Of a DNA stretch of 64,000 nucleotides, positions 21,401 to 32,198 are shown in pieces. Positions within the stretch are counted from its first letter, which is position 1. Each line of letters begins with the position of its first letter. The position numbers and the translations under genes are program-made. The stretch is from contig NC_053140.1 in assembly GCF_016808335.1 (NCBI RefSeq), positions 32,852,586 to 32,916,585 on the forward strand, written 5' to 3'. Source of the stretch: Panicum virgatum. Lineage: Eukaryota > Streptophyta > Magnoliopsida > Poales > Poaceae. A model generated the notes under the pieces. The model was given only the letters and a program-made list of their open reading frames with translations. It had not been told where the DNA came from and did not search any database.

Positions 21401-23511
21401 TCACTTTTGAGTTTTAGGAACCCAAACAAGCTTTGGGCCCTGCACATGTGTGACAAGAGCTTTTGGGACCCAAAGTTGCTTGGGGAGCTTCTTCTTTGAC
21501 TCCTTAGTGAGTTTGCCAATGAATTTGGCCTTCACCTTGCCCTTCACTTTACTCAAGAGAAAATGGTTATTTTGAAACATTGATGAGTAATTCTCGGGTA
21601 AATTAGGAGAGGACGTGATGGTAAAGTGCACTCCCTAGTGTGGTGCCCGGTGACTTGGCAATGTTGGCAATATGAACCAACTTCCTTGATGAAGCTAATC
21701 TTGATCTCCGGAGAAGGAGTAGTAGCTATGTTTGGCTCCGGAAAAGAACCAAGACCTCTCTTGCCATAGTCACGGGCATTGTTGAAGAGAATCTCCTTGT
21801 GGATGTATTCTCCTCTTGAGAGCTTCTCCACACTACTCTTGAGGCTTGCCACTTGATCCATCAATTCCTTTTCCCTAGAAGGTGCAAGCTCGGGCAAAAC
21901 ATTAGTAGCATTTGCATTAATGAGTAGGTCATTACATGAAGTAGAAGCATTGACCTTCTCAATAGTTTCATGAGCAAAGTTCTCAAGACTTGGGTCAATT
22001 GCTTCATAGGCAAATTCAAGTTCTTGGTACTTGTGAGCCAACTCCCTATGCTCTTGTTTAAGCTTTTTGTGTCTCTCTTCAACTTGCTTAGCAAGTACAA
22101 GTGACTCATTGTGCTCTTTGAGCAAGTCATTGTACTTGCCAAGCAAGTCAGAGTGGGCAAGCTCTAACTTGGCATGAGTGCTCTCAAGAATCTTGACTTT
22201 GCCCTTTTCCCTCTTGATGACGGATGTATACTCATTAATGAGGTTAGTGAATGCATAAGGGTCAAGCTCTTCATCACTATCATCTTCACTATCCACCTCA
22301 CATACCTTGGTGTTACCTTTTGCCATGAGGCACATAGGAGGCGGAGGTAGTGGTGGTTCTTCATTTGTGAGGGCGATGGTGACGATGTCTTCTTCATCAC
22401 TTGAATCTTCGCTTGATGAGACATCGGTCACCCACTCTTGTTTTTCCACCAAGAAACTTTTCCTGGTGTGCCCTTTCTTCTTTGGGAAGAGCTTGGTCTT
22501 CTTGTCATGGCTCTTCTTCTTCCCAACCTTCTTGTTCTTGTTCCTTTTTTCATCCTCTTCATCATCGCTTGAATCATGGCGATGTTTGCCTTTGTTGTCC
22601 TTCTTTCTCTTGTCCGGCTTGGGGCAATCGGGAGAGATGTGGCCTTTTTCTCCACAATTATAGCAAGTTTTGTTCTTGATATCTCCCCATGGCCGGAACA
22701 TTCTTCTTTTGGGGTCAAAGTTGAAACCCTTCTTGTTGATCTTGTCATTCAAGTGTGTGAACTTTCTCATCATGAGAGCAAGTTCTCCATCATCTTCTTC
22801 ATCGGATGAGCTCTCATGATGATCCTCTTCTTCATTGCTTGAGCTTGATTCTTGCTTGACCATCTTGAGCTTGCGGGATTTGTTGGCCTTGGTTTTGAGA
22901 GCAATTGACTTGCTTGTTGTTGGCTCTTCGGACATACCAAGGATACCCATTTCATGAGCGCGAATTTCGCCCACAAGCTCTCCCACTTCCATTGCATCAA
23001 GATTCTCTTTTTGAAGCATAGCATTGATAATGTTGTACTTGGGCTTCGGAAGGAGCATGAGAATCTTGCGGTTGATGGAGGCACTGTCAATTTTAGAAAC
23101 TTCAAGAGCATTAATGTCCTTGACAATGACATTCAAGCGAGAATACATATCATTGCAATTTTCATGAGCAAGCATCTTAAAAGAATCATACTTTGCTCTA
23201 AACAAGTGATATTTTTGTTCACGGACTTTTGTGGAGCCTTCATGAATTTCAATTAGCTCTTTTCATATCTCACTTGCTAAGTCCATGCCATTTACTCTAG
23301 CAAAGACTTCCTCACTAATGGCTTCGAAAATTGCATTTCTAGCCTTAGCGTTCCATTTTAATTGCTCCGGGGTGGGAGTTCCGGTGAATCTGGTCTTTGT
23401 TGCCATCCACACTTTGGGGGCAATCGCATCAAGGTATGCGGCCATACGAACTTTCCAATAGGCAAAGTTCTTGCCCTCGAAGTGAGGCGGCGAACCTCCC
23501 ATCTTGGCCAT
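21401..23511 (-). pseudogene. Copia gag with zinc knuckles and coiled coil, broken
   Basis: Starts at the ATG at 23511 (MAKMGGSPPHFEGKNFAYWK, typical Copia gag). An in-frame TGA at 23265-23263 follows about 80 codons in. The frame then continues through the gag core to a CCHC knuckle, CYNCGEKGHISPDC (about 22660). Acidic Ser/Glu tracts, a long coiled coil (about 22230-21830) and a second knuckle, CQHCQVTGHHTREC, follow. Near 21605 a frameshift moves the remainder into the frame of 21631-21401, which ends in VWVPKTQK. It forms the virus-like particle and packages RNA. The stop and shift should prevent a normal product. Confidence 0.88.
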
Positions 23512-23552
23512 AGCTCTAGGCGGTGAAGCCTAATGATCCAAATGAGCAACGA

Positions 23553-23565
23553 GGCTTTGATACCA
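23553..23565 (-). other. Primer-binding site of Copia element
   Basis: Minus strand TGGTATCAAAGCC lies two bases inside the 5' LTR. It matches the usual Copia site complementary to the 3' end of initiator tRNA-Met. Confidence 0.9.
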
Positions 23566-23567
23566 AT

Positions 23568-25248
23568 TGTAAGGATCGATGGACCAAGAGGGGGGGGGGT
23601 GAATTGGGCCTTTTTCAAATTTCTAAGATAGATAAAACAACCTTAACCTATGCAATACTAGTGAGGCTCAATTCACCAACCGGCTAAACAAAGCAAAGTA
23701 CACAAGCTAACAAAGATATGAAACTAAGCAAGGTAGAGCTAAGCTATGATCTCTAAGGTCAAGCACATGAAAGAATGCATGAAAGTAAGTGCTTGAAATG
23801 AAAGAGAGTGCAAGAAACAACCGGATTTTTTCCCGTGGTGTCGATGTGTTGGCACACACCCCTAATCCACGTTGTGACACTCACTAAGAGTCTTGTCACC
23901 TCCCATGTCACCGAGACTTGGGCGCTCACTAAGAGTCTCCGTTCACCATCCCGGCGTGGTGGAGATCAAGCCACGTACAATCTTCTTCTCCGGGCTCCCA
24001 CAATCCTTGGCAAGCTCCGCGAGAAACACCTCGATCACCAAGATCGCCTAGGTAATGCCAATCACCAAGAGTAACAAGCTAAGGCCTTCACTTGAGCAAG
24101 AACCGATCACCAAGAACGGATGCACACAAGCTTCTCTCTACTCAAGTCCTTAATCTTGCTTCTTGATTGATTGAATGAACAAGTATGTGAAAGATGAAGC
24201 TCAAGGTGGCTCTTGACTATAGTATTGAGTGTATGGATGTTGCCTGGTGTCAAGAGTAGCAAAATGACCCATTGGAGGGGTATATATAGGCAGCTCACAC
24301 GAATAGAGCCGTTGGACAAAAGCTGCCAGAAAACTGCGTAGCGCCGGTTAATCCGACGTCCCTCCAACAGTCATCGTCGGTTTAACCGGTGAATGTAAAC
24401 TGCCCCTTCTGAAAACTAGCCGTTATGACTTGGGCAGATTAACCGACGTATCATCGGTTTAACCGGTGAGTGTAGTTGTCCACTGATCAACTGAAAAACC
24501 AAGTCTCTGGACAACTGCACCGACGTTAACTCAAACCTATCGTCGGTTTAACCGGTGAGTACAACTTCTGAATTCCTTTGAAAAAACCATCTCACTGGTC
24601 AATTGCACCGACGTCTTGATTTAAATATCGTCGGTTTAACCGGTGTATAGAACTTGAAATGCCCTGGAAAAACCAACTCTGGACTAATGCACCGACGTTA
24701 ATTTCAAACACGTCGGTTTAACTGGTGTATTGAATTGTCCAGACTCTGCTGACTTTGTTTAACCGACGTATAGAAAATTGAGATTGTCGGTTAAACCGGT
24801 GTATAGACTTTTTCTGATTTTGTCTTTTCTGATTTGAGTCTTGAATGAAATCCAAATATTCTTGAGATATAGTTTGAGAACCACTTATTTGAACTTCTAG
24901 AAACCTGAGTGACCATTGTGTGCATCCATTTTCAAATGACCATGTCCATGCTCAAGTTACTTAGCCTTAACCCCTCTTAATAGTGTGATCACTACAAAAC
25001 TATAAAACCTATACTAACCTAAGTGTCCTTCTCAACCTTATGACACTTAAGACTAGAAAGATCCTTAGTCTTGACATATAATTGAGTTTGAATACCAAGA
25101 TCGCCTTTTTGAATAATGAAATTGAGGGGCCTCTTTTGACATATGACCAAATGAGCGATAATGATCTATTAAGCTGCACAAACTCATTAGTCACAATAAT
25201 GGTTGTCATTAATCACCGAAACATACCTTGAGGGCCTAGATGCTTACA
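23568..25248 (-). repeat. Copia 5' LTR
   Basis: 1681 bp with TG and CA ends. Differences from the other LTR that I found by eye include a G-run of ten rather than nine and about ten single-base changes, mostly transitions. The TATA box is at 24281-24288 and the U3 array at about 24310-24810. Confidence 0.95.
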
Positions 25249-25253
25249 ACCCC
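25249..25253. repeat. Target-site duplication ACCCC, right copy
   Basis: Directly follows the CA end of the right Copia LTR and matches 12391-12395. Confidence 0.93.
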
Positions 25254-25480
25254 TGCAGGCCAAGCCGGCCATTGAGATAGGTCCTGTATGAACATAACAG
25301 AGTTAGTGGCATGAACATGCACATCTTCTTACTCTTGGCGGCCAAGGTTGGCACGGAGCGACATATTGCCTTCTGGAGCTCCATCTGTTGGGCGCTTGTT
25401 AGTACCCATGATACAAATTGAGAGACTGGATGCTGAGGGAGTCTGGAAACGATGAGAAGATGCAGGTTGATTTTCATCGC
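25249..25480 (-). pseudogene. CACTA second ORF, upstream part
   Basis: Removing the Copia element joins this stretch to 12390. The minus strand encodes a short segment (for example LTSAQQMELQKAICRSVP) that runs toward the TnpA-like remnants at 12390-9900. Identification rests on continuity of orientation and position, because the segment is too short to place alone. Confidence 0.45.
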
Positions 25481-25599
25481 TCTACTCAGAATTTGTATTT
25501 ATAGCTGCGAGAAATTGATGGAGAAGTGGCGAATTTGAATTCGTCGCTGGGAAGTTCAGGCAACGCGCAAAAAGTTGCGCGGGAAAAGGAATCATCATG

Positions 25600-25890
25600 T
25601 GGGAAGTGGCGAACCGTCATCGGCCACAATTATATTGTTGTCTAATGAACTATGACGTGCTTTACTTTTGTCGTAGTTCCGTAGGGGCTGAGGTCTGCGC
25701 CGATGAACTATGACGAAACAGACATGGTTCTCTGACGCGCGCGTTTTACTTTTGTCATAGCTAAGCAGGGCTGAATGCTGCTCATGATGGACTGTAACGG
25801 GGTTGGAGTTTTCGTCATAGATGTGGTCTGTTCATTGACGTTCCGAACAACACGCGCAAAATGTCATGGAAGCTACTATTTCTACTAGTG
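25600..25890 (-). repeat. CACTA 5' terminal region with CTATGACGAAA repeats
   Basis: On the minus strand this starts CACTAGTAGAAATAGTAG. On the plus strand GAACTATGACG, TTTTGTCGTAGTT, CTATGACGAAA, TTTTGTCATAGC and TTCGTCATAG recur in both orientations within 250 bp. This is the subterminal repeat architecture of a CACTA end. Confidence 0.6.
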
Positions 25891-25904
25891 TATATTAATC
25901 AAAA

Positions 25905-26085
25905 GTTAATGGATAGCTACTGTAGTATCACTATAGCAAATTATAAATTAATTAGTCTTATTAAATGCATCTCGTGAGTTAGCACCTAACTGTGCAAAAA
26001 ATTTTATAGACATATTGTATTTAATATTTCTAAATATCAAGATTCATGTTTGATGCGACGAAAACTAAAATTTAACAGATTTACT
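25905..26085. repeat. Fragment of a common grass MITE
   Basis: Contains the sequence pattern ATTAATTAGTCTTATTAAAT, then CATCTCGTGAGTTAGCACC, ACTGTGCAAAAAATTTTATA and TTTAATATTTCTAAAT. This is the interior of an abundant grass MITE family I recognise by pattern. Terminal repeats are missing, so it is a fragment. Confidence 0.5.
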
Positions 26086-29000
26086 TGGCATCAGTGGATT
26101 GAAATTTGGTTAGGCATCAATCGTCGACGTGGCTCGTCCCATCGGCATGGATGGAAGATTTCCGAGTCATGTAAATATCTTTTCGGGTTCCGCAGCAAGC
26201 TTACATAACGCCCATTATGTGTTATCGGGCCAGCAGTAACTCGTGGCAGGTGAGATCCATTTTTTGTTTTTTCATGTGACGATAACCACCACGTTAATTG
26301 CTACTCCTAGACAGCTGTGTGGGATCCATTTTGTGCGCCTAGAGCGTGGGTGTAAGTGGTATGATTTTTTTGTCTTAGGTGGGTGTTGTGGGTATACGGT
26401 ATGAAATACAAAATATTTTTGATACGAAATGGTGGTGAGTGGGGGAGGGTGTTGGGGGCTTGTAAATGATTTTCTGATTTCTGTGTTTTTTTGGTTTTGG
26501 TGTCAAAATGGTTACAAAATAATCTGAAATGTGCTAGTTGTTTTATTGAGGGGGAGAAAATGTTCATATTTGTATACAAATCTATTTAAAACTGCAGAGC
26601 ATTTGTGTTGAATTTTTGTGTCTTTTATTTTGTTATTTTTCTTTTAGTAGAATTATGTTAGTGTAGTATTTTTGTAAGTTTAACTGTCAAATTTATTGTC
26701 CATTTATTCAGTGCGTAGGATAGTAGAGTAGCTTCTTCAATTCAACTGCTCGCCAGGGGTTTGTTTTTTCTCTCTCTGAATTTCAAGTAGATTGGATCAG
26801 AGCAGCTTATGTGGATTCATTTTGTAGAATAATAGTAGCAACTAACTTTTTTAGTGCTTCTAATGGACAAGTACAATACATGCATGACTATTTGTGTTTA
26901 GAGAAGTAAACTTTGGTATCCATTCTGCTCTCAATACTTTACCAACGATTTTGGAACTAAAGCCAAGTCCAATAGCTACAGACATTGTTTTATTTTAGAA
27001 GTACATTACACCCATCTTTTTTCTAATTAATGGTTGCTTTTATCTTTAATCCATTTATGCTTTGCTATGTATGCTTTAGTTTTTGTTGCCCAATTACTGA
27101 AGTCTCTCTTTTTTGCTTTTTTTTTGCTCTCATGATGCTTTTATAAGTAGTGTGTATAAATATTACACTCCTTCCACTTCTATAATTCTAATATAATTAT
27201 ACTATAAATTTCTATCTTATTTTAATTTTTCGAAGGATATCTCATTTGAATTTGAATTAGGTTAATCATAATGTGCAGTAGATAAATCTTTTTGTGCTTT
27301 TAGATTGGTTCTTTTCTTTTAGTAGAATTATGTTTAGTGTAATATTTTTGTAACTTCAATTGTAGTTTTTGTGGAGTGTGTGTGCACGTGCATCTAGGGT
27401 TAGTGGCTTCTAGTGAAGATTAGCATCTTCATTGATGTATTTGATTTGCTCATGGATCCATGGCATGGATGTATTCGATTTGTTATCTAGTTAGATTCGA
27501 ATTGGAGATTCCAGTTTTACGAGGTTCTCATTTATGCATATCATCTAGCCTTGGGCCTAAAAGTTTCTGTCAAAAGTATGGTCCATTTCTTCACTAAGCA
27601 AGATAGTAGTAGTAGTTTCTTTTCATATCAATTGCTAGCCTGGGTTTGTGGTTTTTGTTTCCTAGTTCCCATTTTTGTGTACCATTTTTGCTACTTACTA
27701 TGTAATTTTACCATTACTATATGTGTAATTAATTAGAAATTGTATTATGTAACTTAATTACTACTATACTTTTCTCGGTGGCCCTTTCTTTCGTTCTGAT
27801 TTAATTTCTCTTTTCTTTTTCCAGCTTCAACAACTTCATAGAATTTGTGATTGAGATTTTTTTAAAAGAGTGGTGAACAAAGTTAGAGAAAAATTCCATC
27901 AGAAACTGGAAGTTTCAGGTCTCTCTACTTCATCTTTTAAGAATGTTCCATTCTAGTATTTTAACTTATGAACAAATAAAGTGTGTGTGTGTCTGTAAAG
28001 TGTGCGATATATCATTTGTTATTTTTCTTAATTAACATGCAAAATTTTAAGCTTTGATTCTGATGGAAGTTATACATAATTATGATAACCTTTTTTCAAT
28101 TTTACATCATTATAGTAACTGTTTCTTGCCCCCTTTGTGTACTTCATTATTGTTGGAATTATTAAAAGTTTTCTTTGGTTGATAGTCTAATATTTTGTCC
28201 CCCATCGTATTTTTTTAAAACAAATTGAGACCAGATCATAGCATCATGTTTTTTATTTTATGAAACAGTAAATATTAATGTAGTATGAGCAATTAGTCAA
28301 TTACTATGTATTTTCTGAGATGAGACCATAGGGTCATGTTATTTTATTTATAAAAGTTTAACATAATTTGGATGTGAATCTTATATGGGCAATAAGGCCA
28401 TTGGCTGCTTTGTGAAATTTTGGCACCATCAATCAGTGTATGTGCCATTCACATTCTTGGTGTTTTGTGGCTTATTTTTGGAATCTTTTTTTTCTTATTA
28501 ATCACGTAGTGGGAAGTGCTAGTTTAGAAAGCTAAAGAATGGTGGCTTCGATGTGATGCTGAAGAGGCTTTGGACCCTATTTAGAATTTTGATGTTTTTT
28601 TCTGGAATTGGCGTGAGCCCACTCCTGGAAATGTCAGAAAAATCTTACATGTAACTTTTTAATTGTTACATGTAACTTTTTGATTTTGGATTGTAACTTT
28701 AGTTTCAGCGAAAAATCTTGCATATAACGTTGGGACTAAAATCTTACGTGTAACTTTTTTAAAGAACGTGTAACTCTTTCTTCAGTAGTTGGGATTTTCG
28801 TTTGTAATGTAGTTGGAACAGAACAAAGAAAAAAACAAAATGATATTTTATTACTGGGCTGAAATGCCAGCTGCTGGGATGGGAATGTCAACAATCATCT
28901 TAGCGGGTCTCAAAGTACAAATGGGTCTGCAGCCCTCATAACGGTTGTGTAAAAATATATTGCAGAACCGATAACATCCAATTAATAGAATTAATCGAGG

Positions 29001-29238
29001 CAACAAGTAGAGCTGTTGGATGGGTGATCAATGACTCACATAGGTGATTGACAGATCATGAAATCTCAATCGACTGACGTCAAGACAGAGATTGGAGAGA
29101 TGACCAACAGGGTCAAGTTTTTTCATCCTTTCACGATCTAACCGGTTTAGCTAGGGTTAAAATATTATTTGGGCCACCCGTGGGCTTGTTCCCTTGTTGA
29201 ATCCCCTTATTCTGCTTGTATTTGTCTTGCGTACGTGA
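26086..29238. other. AT-rich intergenic region
   Basis: No frame with a recognisable domain. A direct repeat of about 45 bp based on CTTTTAGTAGAATTATG occurs near 26640 and again near 27315, which suggests an old duplication or repeat. Around 28640-28770 the phrase ATGTAACTTTTT and its variants recur about five times. I see no RNA gene. Confidence 0.45.
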
Positions 29239-29240
29239 TA

Positions 29241-29457
29241 TTCCTTCCATTCTAAATTATAATTTATTTGTTCTTTTAATTTTAAATTTGACCACTTGTT
29301 TTATAAATATAGTCAAATTTAAGTTATTTTTTTTAAATTTATTAATAAAGCAAACCACAACAAAAAGAAGTGATATTTGCATAAGTATTTGAATAAGACT
29401 AGTGGTCAAATTTGGGGTCAAAAAAATCAAAGTAATTATAATTTGAAACGGAGAGAG
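29241..29457. mobile_element. Stowaway MITE
   Basis: Terminal inverted repeats TTCCTTCCATTCTAAATTAT (left) and CTCTCTCCGTTTCAAATTAT (reverse complement of right) are flanked by TA dinucleotides at 29239-29240 and 29458-29459. Length 217 bp. This matches the grass Stowaway (Tc1/mariner-related) consensus. Confidence 0.85.
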
Positions 29458-29479
29458 TAGTTGCTTAGCTGCTAACTTG

Positions 29480-29975
29480 TTATACATCCATGGTATAGAT
29501 GGCAACAGATGCGCACATATATCCTTCAAATATACCAACGAGCTAAAGCTCACACCCGCGCCCACACCTACCAACCACGGGCAGAGAACCATGCCTGCGG
29601 TCACATCTCTGGATATCATATGCCCGCGGGTATGCCCGTGTACCCGCAAATTTAAAGGAACCAAGTACATGAAAACATCTAACATCAAGTTAACGAGCGT
29701 TCATCGAGATCACCTTCACTGCGCCCACGAGTAGCTCTTGTCAGGCAGCCGGACCAGGGTGCCAGGGAGGATTCTGTGGCGGCCGGTCCAGGCCTCCAAG
29801 GGCGGTGACGAGGACCCCGTGGCGGGATGGTGGCGGCGATCGGTCTAGCGGTGAGTCTCGCGGCAGTGAGGGGTTTAGGGTTGGCCAGGAGCCAGCGGCG
29901 GTACGCTTGGATAGGAAGCGATGGATCCGGTGGCGATGAGCTAGTGGTGGAATGCGAGGAGGGAGCGCATGTTCA

Positions 29976-30032
<57 letters not shown>

Positions 30033-30400
30033 GCACCAGCAGCGGCAGCACGACGCCTTTCACTGTGGAGCCGAGGAGGGGCTGGGTCAGGCACTCATAT
30101 CGCGTAGAGGGAGGGAAGGGGTGGATGGGCCCTGACGGCACACCAAGGGAGGAGTTGGGAGGAGAAGGGGAAGAAATAAGGATGGGTAAGGTGAAAACCC
30201 TCACATCATCTTATATATCTGGAGCTTTGAAAGCGGTATGACGGGCTTGTGGATACAGATATTAATTTTTTATACTCATATGTAGATAACCCTTAGATTT
30301 AGATCGTGCCTGCACCCGTACACAAAAACTTAGACTTGTATCTGTAAATGTCAGGTTTAATATCCGCAGGCACGGGAATATTTTCAAGCTGTTATCATCT
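29480..30400. mobile_element. Possible DNA transposon carrying a GC-rich gene-like fragment
   Basis: Imperfect inverted ends are visible: AGATGGCAACAGATG near 29497 and the reverse complement AGATGATAACAGCTTG near 30395. Both flanks contain CCCGTGCCTGCGG-like GC phrases. The interior (29740-30190) is GC-rich with open frames on both strands but no domain I recognise, as in gene-capturing DNA transposons. No target-site duplication could be fixed. Confidence 0.3.
29979..30030 (+). repeat. Poly-G homopolymer of 52 nt
   Basis: An uninterrupted run of 52 G residues. The open frames around it encode only poly-Gly or poly-Pro and are by-products. It could form stacked G-quadruplexes or be an assembly artefact. 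Confidence 0.95.
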
Positions 30401-30493
30401 TTAGTCCATGGCTTGCTAGCGAGCAGCTCGAGCCGGCAGTCATCTTCTTCTCCTCTCTGTTGCAGCCATCTCTACTCGTCCAGCTCCGCCGCC

Positions 30494-32193
30494 TGTCACG
30501 GGTTGTGAATATCTTTTCCTATATAATTATCCATTTTTTAAATATTTGTGAATTTTCAAGATTTTTTTAGCAATTATTCTCATTTTCTATAGAACTAAAT
30601 CCATTTAATGAAAAGTTCTACAATATTTTTTTTCATGAGACTCAAGTATTTTATTTGGACTCATCGTGTCCCAAACTATCTCCAAGATATTTTTTAGAAT
30701 TTTTGGGATTTTTAGGATATATATTTTTCATGGATTTAAATATTTATCTAGACTTTTTTTAGATTTATTTTTAATCCTGAATATATATTCTGAGTGATTA
30801 AAATCCTTTCTCTTTTCTTTCTGGACTGGATTCAACTTGTTTCGCTCCATCGAGTTTCCGATTCTGTAATATCCCAACTCGCTCGAAACTGAGTCTTCTC
30901 GTTTTCGATGTTTTTTCAGTGATATTGCCCTACCATCACCGTCGGTTCTGACGACTAGTACCGTCGCTTTGAAATACTAGTTCCATCTCGGTCCCCCTCA
31001 GCCACCACAGCCTGCCAAGGCCGAGCGCTGGCGGCTGTTGGCTGTTCGATTCGCCGATTCCTCCGCCCGCCTGCCAAATCCAAGATTTTTCCGAGTATCA
31101 TCGCGACATGGCGCAGCCTAATCACTGGTCGCCGCTCTCAATTCGTTGCTGAGAAGCTCCGTCGTCACAAAAACCTGAACCATGGTCGCTTCGTTGGAAC
31201 ATGGGAGAGCACCTTCATGTATTTTTCCTTTGCTTTTCTCTCACCTTCTTGCAGACTCGTGGACCCGTTTGTCAGCCCATCTCCATCCTCCCATGGGCAA
31301 TCCGAACTCAACCAGAGTTCAAGTCCTGCACGTCGTAGCCCTGGACGGCTACAGCACGTGAGGGCAAAGGGGTTGGCACGCTTACCGGATACATTCGTTT
31401 TGGGAAGGGTGTACTCGCCTAGCGGCTCAAATTTTAGCGTGCTACTACTTATTAGAGAGTCTTTGTAAAGACCTCGTAGTGTCCCTATACAATCACACCT
31501 AAGGAAATGTGGTATTGTGCCTAGCTAGCACAGCATGGTTAGCATGGTTGGGTCTAAAGTTCTTTTGAATTTTTACGCGACTTGTGGTGAAAGTATGCAA
31601 CCTCTGTAAAGTGAAAACTGATATATCAGCCGTGCTCACGGTCAAGAACGGCTCGAACCCTCACATGTCTACTTAATGAAAATCGTTGATTAATTCAGTT
31701 ATTAATTGTTCCAAACTATTTGTTTATTCAGACATATATTTTGTTTTTATAAATGTGGGATAGTTTCATATATGAATAGTAATTAGGCTGTTAATGCTCA
31801 ACTATTATTTAAAATGCTTACCGCTTTATACAGCCAGCCTTAATTCCATGTTTAAGCCTTTCATGTCATTTATTTTCCAATATACTTGCTGAGTACGACA
31901 TGTACTCACCCTTACTATAACCACACTGCTCAGAGAAGAAAATTGTAATGAAGCTGAAGATGCTGCTGAGTTCTAAGCGTACACAACCCTCGGTCGATTG
32001 TCTGTGAAGTGTGGAGCCTTCGTTTCCAGAGAAGCTGTACATCTCTGATAGTCGGTTAGTGTTGTAAGTCTTTTTTACGTGATATTGTTGCTCATTATTT
32101 CATTATGGCGTTGCTAAATGTATGAAATTTGATTCTGTCATATATATAGTTATGCATTCAGTTTCAGTTTCTTTTTAAAAACCGGGTGTGACA
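30494..32193 (+). mobile_element. Solo LTR of a Gypsy-like retrotransposon, 1.7 kb
   Basis: Begins TGTCACGGGTTG and ends CCGGGTGTGACA, giving inverted TGTCAC/GTGACA ends. It is flanked by a perfect 5-bp target-site duplication, CCGCC, at 30489-30493 and 32194-32198. No internal retrotransposon sequence or second LTR is present, so it is a product of LTR-LTR recombination. Its 3' third resembles the LTR remnant at 51343-51945. Flanking GC-rich sequence on both sides joins into one short open segment if the LTR is removed. Confidence 0.85.
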
Positions 32194-32198
32194 CCGCC

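Larger units (their letters stand above)
12396..25248 (-). mobile_element. SIRE-lineage Copia LTR retrotransposon
   Basis: A complete 12.85-kb element on the minus strand. Its parts are two LTRs of about 1.68 kb bounded by TG and CA, a perfect 5-bp target-site duplication, a tRNA-iMet-type primer-binding site (23553-23565), gag, pol in Copia order (protease, integrase, reverse transcriptase, RNase H), an extra ORF between pol and the 3' LTR, and a polypurine tract. Size, gag with a long coiled-coil tail, and the extra 3' ORF fit the SIRE/Maximus lineage. Comparing the LTRs by eye I find only about ten substitutions, so insertion was recent. It nevertheless carries stops in gag, pol and the extra ORF plus one gag frameshift, so it should not encode a full set of proteins. 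Confidence 0.95.
6876..25890 (-). mobile_element. CACTA (En/Spm) element without visible transposase, interrupted by Copia
   Basis: A CACTA-type end, CACTGCTAGAAAAA, begins at 6876, and an inverted end, CTAGTG preceded by TATTTCTA, finishes at 25890. The minus-strand coding remnants between them (25480-25249, 12390-9900, 7577-7368) run in one direction and resemble the second (TnpA-like) gene of grass CACTA elements. I see no TNP2-type transposase, so the element looks non-autonomous. A 12.9-kb Copia element is inserted in the coding part. Caveats: flanking triplets (AGC left, TAT right) do not match, and subterminal repeats differ at the two ends (ACCGGTACTAA left, CTATGACGAAA right). The termini may therefore belong to two elements. 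Confidence 0.5.

Noticed and set aside
22307..22663. Plus-strand Ser/Phe/Leu-rich frames opposite gag
   Set aside because: Shadows of the acidic Ser/Glu tract and coiled coil in gag.
29827..30204. Frames with long poly-Gly or poly-Pro around 30000
   Set aside because: Created by the poly-G run; no recognisable protein on either side.
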